From assembly GCA_024102815.1 (NCBI GenBank), contig JAGFJJ010000076.1:186001-250000 (forward strand): a stretch of DNA of 64,000 nt, written 5' to 3'. A program made the position numbers and the translations under genes. The DNA comes from Phycisphaerae bacterium (GTDB taxonomy: Bacteria > Planctomycetota > Phycisphaerae > UBA1845). The notes below the pieces were generated by a model. It was given only the letters and a program-made list of their open reading frames with translations, was not told the DNA's origin and did no database searches. This document shows, piece after piece, positions 43,158-52,712 of the stretch (the stretch's first letter is position 1; every line of letters starts with the position of its first letter).

Positions 43158-44645
43158 ATGGACCTTACTCGAAAACTGATTAACGCTTCCATCGCCGTGG
43201 TGTTGCTGGTCGTGGGTGTCGGAGGGATGTACTGGCTGGTACGCACCAAGCCGCAGCCTCCCATCCGCACGGGATTCACGCGATCCGAAGCCGTGGCGGT
43301 TACGCCGGTTGTTCCCCAGGTGGAGGCCGCGCCGGTCGTGGGATACGGCACCGTTCGGCCCAAGAATCAGGTGAGCATTGTGCCTCAAGTCAGCGGGCAG
43401 CTTGTGCACACGCACAAGGAGTTGGCTCAGGGGAACATCATTCCGGCCGGAGAGATCCTTTTCGAAATCGACGACACCATCTATCAGGCCCGGGTCAAGC
43501 AGGCCGAGGCAGAGGTCGCCGGGCTCGAGGCCGCGCTCGCCCGCCACCGGCAGGAGATCCGCGATCTGGACGACCGGATCGCGACCGCCCATGAACTTCT
43601 GGCCATCGAAGAGCGAACCTACCAGACCGACAAGAACCTGTTCGAGGATGGTGCCGGCACCCAGGCGCAGGTTGACCTCGTCTACCAGAAGTACCTGATG
43701 CAGAAGGACGCGGTGGCCGATCTGGAGAACCGCCGGGCGTTGGGCCCGTACGTGGAGTCGGAGCTTCAAGCCAAGCTGGAAGCGGCCCAGGCGAATCTGA
43801 CGCAGGCTCAGTACCAACTGGACAACACGAAAATAAAGTGTCCTTTCCGGGCGCGCGTGGAGGGTTCCAACGCCTACAGGTCGCAGGTGGTTACGGCGCA
43901 TCTGTCCATCGCCACGCTGACGGATATGGAAGCCTTCGAGTTGTCCGTGGGCATCGACCCCCGGGATCTGCGCTGGCTGGCGCCGCAGATCCGCCCCGCG
44001 GCGCTTTCGCAGAACGATGGGGATGTACTTCCCGGCCCGGAGGTGCGCGTGAGTTCGTCGCTGCCCGGCCGGCCGTTTGGCTGGGTCGGTCACGTCAGCC
44101 GATTCGAGCGTGTCGACGAAACCACGCGAACGGCGCGCCTCGTGGTGGAGATCAGGGATTTCGAGGTGACCTTTACGCCGCCTGGAACCGACCCGTCGGC
44201 GGCGCCGGAACTGTCGATCGGGATGCACTGCCGGGCCGACCTGCCCGTCGAACCGCTGGAAGATGCCCTCGTGGTTCCTCGCCACGCGCTGTACGAGAAC
44301 GGTTGGGTCTATGTTTTTGAGCCCGATCCGTCCGATCCGACGGGGCGTCGAGGGCATCTGGGTCGGCGCGAAGTGCCCGTGCTGCGTTCGGTGGGCTCGG
44401 CCGTGCTCGTGGATTACCGCGGGCGCGAATCGGACGAGCCTTGCGAACTGAAGCCGGGTGATCAACTCATTGTCTCACCGATCACGCGAGCGGTCGTCGG
44501 CATGGACATCGTCGCGCGAGATGCGCAGAAAGCTTCTTCGGTTGACCTGACGGTGCGGACGCCGCCTTCGTTCGAATGGACCGCCCGGCTGGCGTCCGAT
44601 TCACCCCGTCCGCTGCCGGTCCTTCCGCTCGTCCAAGCGAACTGA
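43158..44645 (+). CDS. HlyD/RND-type periplasmic adaptor protein
   Basis: 495 residues. One N-terminal membrane helix (ASIAVVLLVVGVGGMYWLV), then the lipoyl-like half motif (VGYGTVRPKNQVSIVPQVSGQL), a long coiled-coil hairpin (about residues 110-220) and the second half (IKCPFRARVEGSNAYRSQVV). Beta-barrel domains follow, with ALVVPRHALYENGWVYVFE. Membrane-fusion proteins of this type bridge an inner-membrane pump to an outer-membrane channel. No pump or TolC-like gene is adjacent, so partners must be elsewhere. ATG 43158 chosen for the helix position. Confidence 0.88.
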   Translation: MDLTRKLINASIAVVLLVVGVGGMYWLVRTKPQPPIRTGFTRSEAVAVTPVVPQVEAAPVVGYGTVRPKNQVSIVPQVSGQLVHTHKELAQGNIIPAGEILFEIDDTIYQARVKQAEAEVAGLEAALARHRQEIRDLDDRIATAHELLAIEERTYQTDKNLFEDGAGTQAQVDLVYQKYLMQKDAVADLENRRALGPYVESELQAKLEAAQANLTQAQYQLDNTKIKCPFRARVEGSNAYRSQVVTAHLSIATLTDMEAFELSVGIDPRDLRWLAPQIRPAALSQNDGDVLPGPEVRVSSSLPGRPFGWVGHVSRFERVDETTRTARLVVEIRDFEVTFTPPGTDPSAAPELSIGMHCRADLPVEPLEDALVVPRHALYENGWVYVFEPDPSDPTGRRGHLGRREVPVLRSVGSAVLVDYRGRESDEPCELKPGDQLIVSPITRAVVGMDIVARDAQKASSVDLTVRTPPSFEWTARLASDSPRPLPVLPLVQAN

Positions 44646-44734
44646 TTCCAATTCCGGGCGGCGGTCAAACATGGCCGCGGTTGATGTGCGCTGGGCACGT
44701 CGTTACAGGACAGAACCCGCCGCCGTGTCCAACG

Positions 44735-45787
44735 CTATTTTGATTCGCGTGAAACTTCCGACAGGTCATCCGACTGACAACTGGTTCGGTTGCGCCCGCC
44801 GCGCTTGCTGAGGTAAAGGAACTGATCGGCGCGGGCGAGGAGCGTGGCGGAATCATCGTCCACGCGGGCCAGCGTGCCGCCAACGGACAGGGTGGCGCTG
44901 ACGGTCTTTCCATTGCAGACAATTTGAGAGTGGCCGACGAGTTGGCGAAAGAACTCTCCGCGCTCCTGCACGTCGGACTCTTGCGCTGCGGTGCAGAGGG
45001 CGGCGAACTCATCTCCGCCAAAGCGTGCGGCGAAGTCGTGGGAGCGGCAGGCGTGGGATAACGTCCTACCGACGAGGCTCAATACCTCGTCACCTACGGG
45101 ATGGCCCAGTCCGTCGTTAATTTCTTTGAAGTGATCGATGTCCATGATCAGCAGCGCGAACCCGGGGCCGCCGTCCCGCAATCGCGTCAGCCGCGTGCTG
45201 AGTTCTGTTTCAAAGAACCGGCGATTTGCCAGTCCCGTGATGGGGTCGATCAATGCCGCTACTTCCAGGGCCTGTATCCGTTCCAGGTCGGCCGAGCGGG
45301 CGGTGGTGTCGGAGAAGGTCTCCAAAGCGCCGATAATCCGCCCTTGAAGGTCGCGAATGGGCACGCCGTGTACATGGACGGGGACGCGGTGCCCTTGACG
45401 GTGGTGAAGAAACACGTCGGCCGAACGGGGATTCCCGTCACGCATCACGGCCTCCAGTGGGCAGTGATCGTCGCAGAGGCAGGTTCCCTTATTGTCGATA
45501 TGACGAAGAATCCCGTCCCGGCAGCAGCGCCCGAGCACGGTCTCGGCGGAAAATCCGGTGATGCGTTCGGCGCCGCGCGACCAGTATCGGATTCGACGAT
45601 CGCCGTCGACGAAATAGATGCCGCTATTGATCCGGTCCAGCAGATCCCAATGGAATCCCAGCGCGACCTGTCCGAGAAAAGCATCGAGGTTGGCCAGTTG
45701 AGAGGCGACGCGGGCAGACTTGGGAAACTCCGGGAAGAGGGCCGCGGTGCCTTCATTCGGATTCCACAACGAGCTGTCATTGGTCAC
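44735..45787 (-). CDS. PAS-GGDEF diguanylate cyclase
   Basis: About 350 residues from GTG 45787 (a GGGGG-type site lies upstream). The PAS domain (about residues 50-170) contains SGIYFVDGDRRIRYWSRGAERITGF and a Cys-rich insert (GRCCRDG, TCLCDDHCPLE). The GGDEF domain has an intact active site (ARFGGDEFAAL) and an inhibitory-site RxxD (RSHD) five residues before it. It should therefore make c-di-GMP and be product-inhibited. The Cys cluster may sense redox or bind metal. Lies downstream of a glycosyltransferase gene on the same strand after a 206-nt gap. Confidence 0.88.
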   Translation of the reverse strand: MTNDSSLWNPNEGTAALFPEFPKSARVASQLANLDAFLGQVALGFHWDLLDRINSGIYFVDGDRRIRYWSRGAERITGFSAETVLGRCCRDGILRHIDNKGTCLCDDHCPLEAVMRDGNPRSADVFLHHRQGHRVPVHVHGVPIRDLQGRIIGALETFSDTTARSADLERIQALEVAALIDPITGLANRRFFETELSTRLTRLRDGGPGFALLIMDIDHFKEINDGLGHPVGDEVLSLVGRTLSHACRSHDFAARFGGDEFAALCTAAQESDVQERGEFFRQLVGHSQIVCNGKTVSATLSVGGTLARVDDDSATLLARADQFLYLSKRGGRNRTSCQSDDLSEVSRESK

Positions 45788-45993
45788 GGTTGAGCCCCCA
45801 GGCGATGCGCGGAAAATCCCCGCCCCTGGCGAAATCGGCTCCCCGACGGCCCATTGCGCCCGACACAGAATGCCATTCCTACCATTGAATCGACTAAAGA
45901 GACCGGTGGGGTTGAAATCTCCCGAGGCAAAGGGGGGTATCCCCCAAGAAGTGAAACCCTGCCCGATAAGGAAGCGGTCCCGGCTCCGCGCGC

Positions 45994-47289
45994 TCATGCG
46001 GCAACGGTAGCCTCCTGGAGAATCTCTTCGTAGACCGCCCACGTCTGTTCGGCCATGACATCGTCGGTGAAGGAGTTGAGAACCGAAGTGCGCCCTTCCT
46101 CGCCCAGTCGCAGCCGGAGCATCGGATCATCCATCAGGCGGGTGAGACCGTCGTGCAGACCGGCGTCATCTTCGGGGTCATAGAGCAATCCGCCACCGGT
46201 GGCTTCGATGAGTTCGGGGAATGAGCCATGCTCGGGCTGCACGACCGGGATGCCAGCGGCCATCGCCTCGAGCACATAGAAGCCCTTCGCCTCGGCGTAG
46301 GTCGCGGGTACGGAAAACGCGTGCAGGCTCTTGAGAAATTCGATCTTCTGGTGGCGATCGACTTCGCCGACGACGTCCACGTCCGCGCCGAATCCCGCTT
46401 TGCGAACTTGGGCCAGAAGACCGTCGAAGTACTTGCGATCGGCCGCCCCGAGGTAACCGGCAATCCGCAAGCGGCAGAGGCGGCCGCTCTGGCGGAGCCG
46501 GATGAAAGCCTCGGCAAGCCGGTGCAAGCCCTTCTGCGGGCAGATGCGCGCCAGGTAGCCGATGGTGAACGGTTCCTGGGGGGGATGCGCGGGCACCTCG
46601 AATTCGTAGGGACTGATCCCCATGCAGGCGAACGTGACACGCTCGTCCGGCAGATGAAAGTGTCGTGCGGCATAGGCGCCGTAGTATTCCGTGGGGGCGA
46701 GGTACGCGTCCACGTCCCTTGCGCAACGCCGAATGCGCTCCAGGGCGCGCATGCGGTACGGCTCGACGAGTGCGTCCAGGAAGATGTCCTCGCCCGCCAA
46801 AGAACAGACCACGGGGACGCCGAGCGCTTCTCGAATGGGTGCGGCGATGCCCAAGAACATCAGGTTCGGCAGGTGGACGATTGACGGCGCCAAGGTGCCA
46901 AGATCGCGCAGCAGGCGGTCAAGCTCCTTGCGCAAGTGGCCGCGCGGTCCATCCAGCACGGATACCGTGAGCGTTCCGAGTTGCTTCGCGCTGGTGGAAG
47001 CCGCCAGGCGCCCGACACGGCGAAGCAGCACGGTCCAGTCCAGGATGCGGTCGATGAACCGCGGCGTGTGGCGGAACAGGCTCCAGCGCTCCTGGAGGTA
47101 CACGTTGATGCCGCCGAAGTGGACGTCGTGCCGGCTGACGTCCGTCTCATCCGTACGGATGGGCGTGTACAGGGGCAGCAGGACGATGTCGCGCCCCTGG
47201 GCCATGAGCCGGGCGGCGAGACGGTTGTCGCGCATGCAGCTGCCGCAGTACATGTCGCCGGCGCCGGCCACAAGGTAGGCGATTTTCAT
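45994..47289 (-). CDS. GT4-family glycosyltransferase
   Basis: 431 residues with a GT-B fold. The start MKIAYLVAGAGDMYCGSCMRDNRLAARL is typical of a GT4 subgroup. The nucleotide-sugar region carries IGYLARICPQKGLHRLAEAF and the E-x7-E motif area EAKGFYVLEAMAAGIPVVQPEHGSFPELIEAT. The donor and acceptor are unknown; surface polysaccharide or glycolipid synthesis is likely. ATG 47289 chosen for the family N-terminus. Confidence 0.88.
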   Translation of the reverse strand: MKIAYLVAGAGDMYCGSCMRDNRLAARLMAQGRDIVLLPLYTPIRTDETDVSRHDVHFGGINVYLQERWSLFRHTPRFIDRILDWTVLLRRVGRLAASTSAKQLGTLTVSVLDGPRGHLRKELDRLLRDLGTLAPSIVHLPNLMFLGIAAPIREALGVPVVCSLAGEDIFLDALVEPYRMRALERIRRCARDVDAYLAPTEYYGAYAARHFHLPDERVTFACMGISPYEFEVPAHPPQEPFTIGYLARICPQKGLHRLAEAFIRLRQSGRLCRLRIAGYLGAADRKYFDGLLAQVRKAGFGADVDVVGEVDRHQKIEFLKSLHAFSVPATYAEAKGFYVLEAMAAGIPVVQPEHGSFPELIEATGGGLLYDPEDDAGLHDGLTRLMDDPMLRLRLGEEGRTSVLNSFTDDVMAEQTWAVYEEILQEATVAA

Positions 47290-47789
47290 CCGTAGGCTGC
47301 CCCGTCGTTCAGAGTTTGAGCCGATGGCTTCGCTGGAATGATCGGATCGGACTTCCCCAACGTGTCGGACCCTACTTATCGTTTTCCATTGCGGCAATCC
47401 ATGAGCCGCGTCCTCAATGAATCCGGGCCCGCGATGGATCGGGCCCCGTCATGTCCGGCACAAATCATACTCGATGGTGCTGCTTTGTCTTGCAAGTCCG
47501 GATCAATCTGTGGAAACAAGCCGCCGGGTCAGCCGTCGGCTGTGCCCGCGATATCGTGCGTTGCCCGTGATTGTTACAGCACCGGGACAAAACTCCGCTT
47601 CCTGCTTCGCGCGTACTCTTGTCGAAATCGGTGGCAGATCGTTGGTCAGGCGTTGCCTTCCCGCTCTGAATTGCTAGTCTTAGCCCGAAATTCGGGCCCG
47701 GCGCGCAACGGCCCGCGCCGCGCGGCGCTTTGCGGCGCCGCACAACCACATGTTCGGGAAGTCGAGACCCTTTCTGAAAGGAAGTTCCG
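47290..47789. other. Intergenic region between divergent glycosyltransferase and dockerin genes
   Basis: 500 bases with no convincing gene. It holds a perfect 7-bp inverted repeat with an 8-nt loop (GGGCCCG/CGGGCCC, 47425-47446) without a T tail. A possible plus-strand promoter (TTGCCT-N16-TAGTCT, about 47655-47682) lies ahead of the dockerin gene. Confidence 0.35.
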
Positions 47790-48935
47790 GTGATCAAGCA
47801 ACCACGAAGCATTCGGGCGGTACGGGGGGTGTTCGCAGGAGTGGCGTTGGTGGCGGTCCTCGGGGCCGTGGTCCCGGCGGGTGCCGTGCCGATGGTCCTG
47901 GAGAGCCAGCAGGATACGGCCAAGGTCAGTTCGTTCACGCTCGATTTCGGACCGGGTTTCCCGCTTTCGAGCGCCGAGATCGCCTATACGACGTTCGATC
48001 TGCAAATCGATCCGGCGACCGGTTCGGCCCAGTTGCTGAATTACTATCAGGAGGTTGACCCGCTTCTGCTTCCCGACGGCCAGGGCGGATCGGTGAGCAC
48101 CGGCAACATGACCATCACGATCCTGAGCTCGGAGTCGGGCACGTACTCGCGGCGGACCGGTGTGTTCACCACGCAGGATGTCTATCAGATCGAATTTGAC
48201 GGCGACCTCAGTGCATTCGGGATTACGTCCCCGTTTTATCTTCCGGGCAGTTCCTCGGGCACGGTGGGTTTCTCGTCCGTTTCCGCGGGCACGACGGCGA
48301 TGGCTTGGGACGGCCAGGGCGAACTGCTCAACGGCCTGTTTCCATTTGAATACACCTGCTCGGTGGACAGCACGTTTGATTCAACCAATGCGACGGCGTT
48401 CGTTGCCACGGCCGAGCCGGCTTTCGACGCAATTGACGCCGGTATTCCCTTCGAGCCAAACGACGCCGCCGTCGAGTACGGCTGGGACGGTAACCGGGTG
48501 ACGTTCAACGCGCCGCCCGTCGGTGTTGCCGCATCGGACTTCCTCGCGGAGGTGGATGAACTTCCTGCGGACGTGCAGGTAGTCGATGCGTCGGGCGTGG
48601 ATGCGAAGACATTTGAACTGGACCTGAACGGTCCCGTTGCTCCGGGCGCGTGGACGGTCTTGACGCACGTTCCGAGCGGCACGACCGCGTGCCTGGGGTT
48701 CCTCCCCGGCGATGTGGACGGGACGGGGACCGCCAATGCCTCGGACGTGGCCACGCTGATCGAAGCCCTGAGCGGCGTCGGCGGCGGGGAGCGTCCGCTT
48801 TTCGCCACCGACATTGACCGCAGCGGATCGGCCGGGCCGGCGGATATTACGATGTTGATCGACCTTCTCAATGGAGCGGGCGCGTTCGATCCGTGGAACG
48901 GTGTTTCGATTGGCGCGTCGCCCTGCCAGGGGTAA
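47790..48935 (+). CDS. Secreted protein with C-terminal type I dockerin domain
   Basis: A 381-residue protein with a signal peptide (VFAGVALVAVLGAVVPAGA). The long beta-rich body has no recognised family. A dockerin-like pair of calcium-binding repeats lies at the end (about residues 305-372): GDVDGTGTANASDVATLIEAL and a second repeat with DIDRSGSAGPADITMLIDLL. Dockerins bind cohesins in cellulosomes. In Planctomycetota many secreted proteins carry them without a cellulosome, perhaps for surface attachment. No cohesin is in the window. A terminator follows at 48975. Confidence 0.82.
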   Translation: MIKQPRSIRAVRGVFAGVALVAVLGAVVPAGAVPMVLESQQDTAKVSSFTLDFGPGFPLSSAEIAYTTFDLQIDPATGSAQLLNYYQEVDPLLLPDGQGGSVSTGNMTITILSSESGTYSRRTGVFTTQDVYQIEFDGDLSAFGITSPFYLPGSSSGTVGFSSVSAGTTAMAWDGQGELLNGLFPFEYTCSVDSTFDSTNATAFVATAEPAFDAIDAGIPFEPNDAAVEYGWDGNRVTFNAPPVGVAASDFLAEVDELPADVQVVDASGVDAKTFELDLNGPVAPGAWTVLTHVPSGTTACLGFLPGDVDGTGTANASDVATLIEALSGVGGGERPLFATDIDRSGSAGPADITMLIDLLNGAGAFDPWNGVSIGASPCQG

Positions 48936-48974
48936 CCGGGTCGGAGGGCCCCGTCCTTTCCTGCAGGAACTCTT

Positions 48975-49012
48975 CCGCCCCGGCCGTCCCAGCGGCTGCC
49001 GGGGCGGGTTCT
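48975..49012 (+). terminator. Rho-independent terminator after the dockerin gene
   Basis: A perfect 10-bp stem CCGCCCCGGC/GCCGGGGCGG (48975-48984 with 48998-49007), a 13-nt loop and a short T-rich tail (GTTCTT). Confidence 0.65.
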
Positions 49013-49091
49013 TGCGCGGGGATGGCCCCGCGCCATTACTTACGCGCCTGAAACATGGGGCGAGGCGTGTGTTTAGGGTATAAGAAGTCCT

Positions 49092-50384
49092 ATGGCCTAT
49101 TTCGTTCCCGCCGAGGAGACGCTCGACGGCAATGCGCTGGCGTCGCTCCAGCGCCGGCGGCTGGGTGAACTGCTGGATCGCGTTCGACGGGACAATTTGT
49201 TCCATCGCGAGCGCCTCAGGGGTGTCTCGTTTGATCCTGCGAGTGACCCGCTCGATCGGCTGCCGTTGACGACGCGAGCCGAAATCGAGCGTGACCAGCT
49301 CGAGCACCCGCCGTACGGCTCGAACTTGAGCCATGAAGTGGTGCAGTTTGTTCGACTGCACCAGACGTCGGGAAGCGGCGGGAGGCCGTTGATCTGGCTG
49401 GACGATGCGGAATCGTGGAGTTGGTGGCGGCGGTGCTGGGGCATCATTTACCGCGCGGCCGACGTGCGGGCGGGGGACAGTTTTCTCTTCCCGTTTTCCT
49501 TCGGTCCGTTCATCGGATTCTGGGGCGCGTTCGAGTCGGCCGTGGCCTTGGGGCACAGGTCCTTACCTTGCGGGGGGATGACCACGCTTGCCCGGCTGGA
49601 GCATATGCTCAAGCACGGCGTCAGCGTGGTGTGCTGTACGCCGACCTACGGGCTGAGGATGGCGGCGGTCGCGGAGGAACACGGGCTGGACCTGGCCGGG
49701 TCGGCGGTGCGGGCGCTGATTGTCGCGGGCGAACCGGGCGGCAGCATTCCGACCGTCCGAGCCAAGCTGGAGCGTTCCTGGGGCGCCCGTGTATTTGATC
49801 ACGTGGGTATGACGGAAGTCGGGCCCTGGGGCTTCGAATGTTCGGAAGCGCCGGGCACCGTGCACGTCATGGAAACGGATTTCATCCCCGAGGTGATCGA
49901 TCCCTCGAGCGGGCACGTGCTTCCCGAAGGGGAGTCCGGCGAGTTGGTTTTGACGAACCTGGGGCGCCCGGGGAGTCCGCTGATCCGTTACCGTACGGGG
50001 GACCAGGCATCGCTTCGCCGGGGTCGCTGCGCATGCGGGCGATCCTTCGCCCGCGTGGACGGTGGCATCCGCGGGCGCATCGATGATATGCTCTGGATTC
50101 GCGGCAACAACGTGTTTCCGTCGGCGATCGAATCGATCGTGCGGGAGTTCGAGGAGGTGGCCGAATTCCGCATGCGGGTGACGGAACGATCCGGTATGAA
50201 TGAGCTGATTCTGGAGGTGGAAACCGGCGGCGGGGAGGGCGATGCGAGCATCCCCGGGCGACTGTGCGAGCGCATTCGGAACCAGTTGCATTTCCAGCCG
50301 CGGGTCCAGTTGGTGGATAAGGGAACGCTGCCGCGCTTCGAACTCAAGAGCCGCAGGCTGGTGAGAGAATCCCCGATCGCCTGA
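49092..50384 (+). CDS. Phenylacetate-CoA-ligase-like adenylate-forming enzyme
   Basis: 430 residues, PaaK-like. The phosphate-binding loop reads HQTSGSGGRPLIWL. Downstream motifs are IVAGEPGGSIPTVRAKLE, FDHVGMTEVGPWGFEC, VLTNLGRPGSPLIRYRTGDQ and the C-terminal domain with GRIDDMLWIRGNNVFPSAIE. Enzymes of this family activate aryl or acyl acids with ATP and join them to CoA. It could feed the paa cluster 30 kb away, but local context links it rather to the beta-propeller/dehydrogenase genes downstream. Confidence 0.85.
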   Translation: MAYFVPAEETLDGNALASLQRRRLGELLDRVRRDNLFHRERLRGVSFDPASDPLDRLPLTTRAEIERDQLEHPPYGSNLSHEVVQFVRLHQTSGSGGRPLIWLDDAESWSWWRRCWGIIYRAADVRAGDSFLFPFSFGPFIGFWGAFESAVALGHRSLPCGGMTTLARLEHMLKHGVSVVCCTPTYGLRMAAVAEEHGLDLAGSAVRALIVAGEPGGSIPTVRAKLERSWGARVFDHVGMTEVGPWGFECSEAPGTVHVMETDFIPEVIDPSSGHVLPEGESGELVLTNLGRPGSPLIRYRTGDQASLRRGRCACGRSFARVDGGIRGRIDDMLWIRGNNVFPSAIESIVREFEEVAEFRMRVTERSGMNELILEVETGGGEGDASIPGRLCERIRNQLHFQPRVQLVDKGTLPRFELKSRRLVRESPIA

Positions 50385-50450
50385 CGCGCCGGAATACTTC
50401 CGATGCGACCGATTTTCCTGGGAAGACGGATGATTTTGAGGATACGAAAC

Positions 50451-52712
50451 ATGAAGCGTCATTTGGTTTGTTTTTGGATTGGCTTGGCCGTGGCGACCGC
50501 CGGTGGTGTCGCCCAAGGGCAGCCGCAGGAATGGCCGTACTGGCGCGGCCCCGAACAGAATGGGTCGACGCGCGAGACGGCCGTGGTCACTTCCTGGTCG
50601 ACGGACGGCGAGAACCTCTTATGGAAGGTTCCCTACGGAGGTCGTTCGACGCCGATCGTCATGCATGGTCGTGTCTTCCTGATCGGACCCGTGGGGGAGG
50701 GAGAGAATCTCCAGGAGCGAATCTTCTGCCTGGACGCCGCGACCGGCGAGCTGATCTGGGAGCGACGATTCAACGTTTTCCACACCGACATCGTGGAGAA
50801 TCGCGTGGGTTGGACGTCCCTCGTGGGCGATTATTCGACCGGGTACGTCTACGCTCATCTGACGGGCGGGGAACTCGTGTGCCTGAATGCCGAGGGCGAG
50901 GTCAAGTGGAAGCATTCGCTGACGGAGGAATACGGGCGGGTCAGCGGCTACGGCGGCCGCCTGATGAACCCGGTCCTCGATCAGGACCTGGTGATCGTGA
51001 GTTTTCTCAGCTCCGGCTGGGGCGACCAGGCCAAGCCGCTGCATCGCTACTTTGCGTTCCACCGTCGCACCGGCGAGCTCCGATGGGTGTCCTCGCATGG
51101 CGAACAGCCGTTGGACACCACCTATGCGACGCCGGTTGTGTCGGTGATTCAAGGTTTGCGCACGTTGGTGGCGCCCGGTGCCGACGGTCGCGTGTACGGG
51201 CTGAAAGCGAGAACCAGCGAACCACTGTGGTGGTTCAACCTGAGCAAGCGGGGTCTCAACGCCAGTGCCGTCGTCGAAGGGAATTACGTCTATGTTTCCC
51301 ACAGCGAGGAGAACATCGACAACTCCGTCATGGGTCGGGTGGTGTGCATTAATGGCGTGCTGCGCGGTGACATCACCACGAGCGGAGAGATATGGCGGCA
51401 GGACGGTATCGAGGCAGGCTACGCGTCGCCGGCCTACGCCAACGGTCGACTCTACGTTGTGGACAATCAGGCCAATCTTCATTGCCTGGATGGTCAGACC
51501 GGAAAGAAGCACTGGGAATTCAGCCTGGGGCGCGTGGGGAAGGGATCGCCCGTCGTCACCGCAGATGGCGTGATTTACGTCGGTGAACAGAACGGCGTGT
51601 TCCACATTCTCAAGGACCAGGGCGAAACGTGCGTTTCCCTGGATCGCGAGGAGTTCTCCGGGCCCGGCGGGGCGATCGACGAGATTTTCGGTTCGCCCGC
51701 GGTGGCCGGCGGACGCGTGTACTTCATGACCCGCTACAACACTTATTGCCTGGGCAAACCCGACCTGCGTATGCCGGAGGTGCAGATTCCGCCGATGCCG
51801 CAGGAACGCGTCGCCCAGCGGCGAACCGTGTCCGACCCGGTCGTGTGGCCGACCGATGTGACGCTCAAGCCCGGGAGCCAGGAGGAATATGCCGCCTGGC
51901 AATATTCCGGAGATACGATCCACCTGACGCGGCCGAAGGTCACGTGGGATCTTGAAGGCGTGGAGGGGACGATTTCCAGGGATGGGACCCTCAAGATCAA
52001 ACCGGACGCGGGCTTTTCCGCAGGATATGTCGTCGCGCGAACGGCGACCAAACTGGAAGCAAAGGCACGCGTTCGGGTTATTCCCGATCCGCCGTTCACC
52101 ATCGATTTCGAATCCATGAAAGTGGGCTCGGCGCCTCCCGGGTGGATCGCGGCATCGCGACGCGTCGAAGTCGTGGAGCGTGATGGTTCGAAAGTGCTGC
52201 GCAAGCTGGCCTCGAAGGAGAGACCCAGCCCGCCGTTCATGCGGCTGCAGACGTATTTCACGCTGCCCATCGAAGGCGGGTATACGGTCATCGCCGATGT
52301 CCTGGGGACGGAGAAGGAAAACAAGGTCATGAAGTTCCTTCCTGACATGGGCATTATCAACTCCCGGTACACGATGTCCCTGCTGGGGGGCGATCAGGCC
52401 TTACGCATTGAATCCTGGTCGGCGGTTCCGCGCATCCGCAAGGATGTGCCCTTCCGGTGGGAAGCGGAGAAGTGGTATCGCATGAAGTTCCAGGTTGCAC
52501 TGAAGGGAGACAAGGCGATCCTCCGCGGCAAAGTCTGGCCGCGGGACAGTGCCGAGCCCGAGGCATGGACCATGGAGCTGGAAGACTCGACGCCGAACCG
52601 CGAGGGCAGCGTGGGCCTGTCTGCCTATTCGAACGGGACGACGCCCAAGAGCGACGGCACGGAAGTGTACTTCGACAACATTCAAGTTATTCCCAATGGA
52701 ATGAAAAAATGA
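50451..52712 (+). CDS. Secreted PQQ-type beta-propeller protein
   Basis: 753 residues with a signal peptide (CFWIGLAVATAGGVAQG). The N-terminal half is a PQQ-like beta-propeller whose blades carry repeats such as IFCLDAATGELIWERRF, LVCLNAEGEVKWKH and LHCLDGQTGKKHWEFSLG. The first blade starts WPYWRGPEQNGST, as in many planctomycetal propeller proteins. The C-terminal about 250 residues form beta-sandwich material (FTIDFESMKVGSAPPGW) that may bind sugars or other ligands. PQQ binding is not certain since catalytic residues are not identified. It overlaps the next gene by 4 nt (ATGA). Confidence 0.82.
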   Translation: MKRHLVCFWIGLAVATAGGVAQGQPQEWPYWRGPEQNGSTRETAVVTSWSTDGENLLWKVPYGGRSTPIVMHGRVFLIGPVGEGENLQERIFCLDAATGELIWERRFNVFHTDIVENRVGWTSLVGDYSTGYVYAHLTGGELVCLNAEGEVKWKHSLTEEYGRVSGYGGRLMNPVLDQDLVIVSFLSSGWGDQAKPLHRYFAFHRRTGELRWVSSHGEQPLDTTYATPVVSVIQGLRTLVAPGADGRVYGLKARTSEPLWWFNLSKRGLNASAVVEGNYVYVSHSEENIDNSVMGRVVCINGVLRGDITTSGEIWRQDGIEAGYASPAYANGRLYVVDNQANLHCLDGQTGKKHWEFSLGRVGKGSPVVTADGVIYVGEQNGVFHILKDQGETCVSLDREEFSGPGGAIDEIFGSPAVAGGRVYFMTRYNTYCLGKPDLRMPEVQIPPMPQERVAQRRTVSDPVVWPTDVTLKPGSQEEYAAWQYSGDTIHLTRPKVTWDLEGVEGTISRDGTLKIKPDAGFSAGYVVARTATKLEAKARVRVIPDPPFTIDFESMKVGSAPPGWIAASRRVEVVERDGSKVLRKLASKERPSPPFMRLQTYFTLPIEGGYTVIADVLGTEKENKVMKFLPDMGIINSRYTMSLLGGDQALRIESWSAVPRIRKDVPFRWEAEKWYRMKFQVALKGDKAILRGKVWPRDSAEPEAWTMELEDSTPNREGSVGLSAYSNGTTPKSDGTEVYFDNIQVIPNGMKK

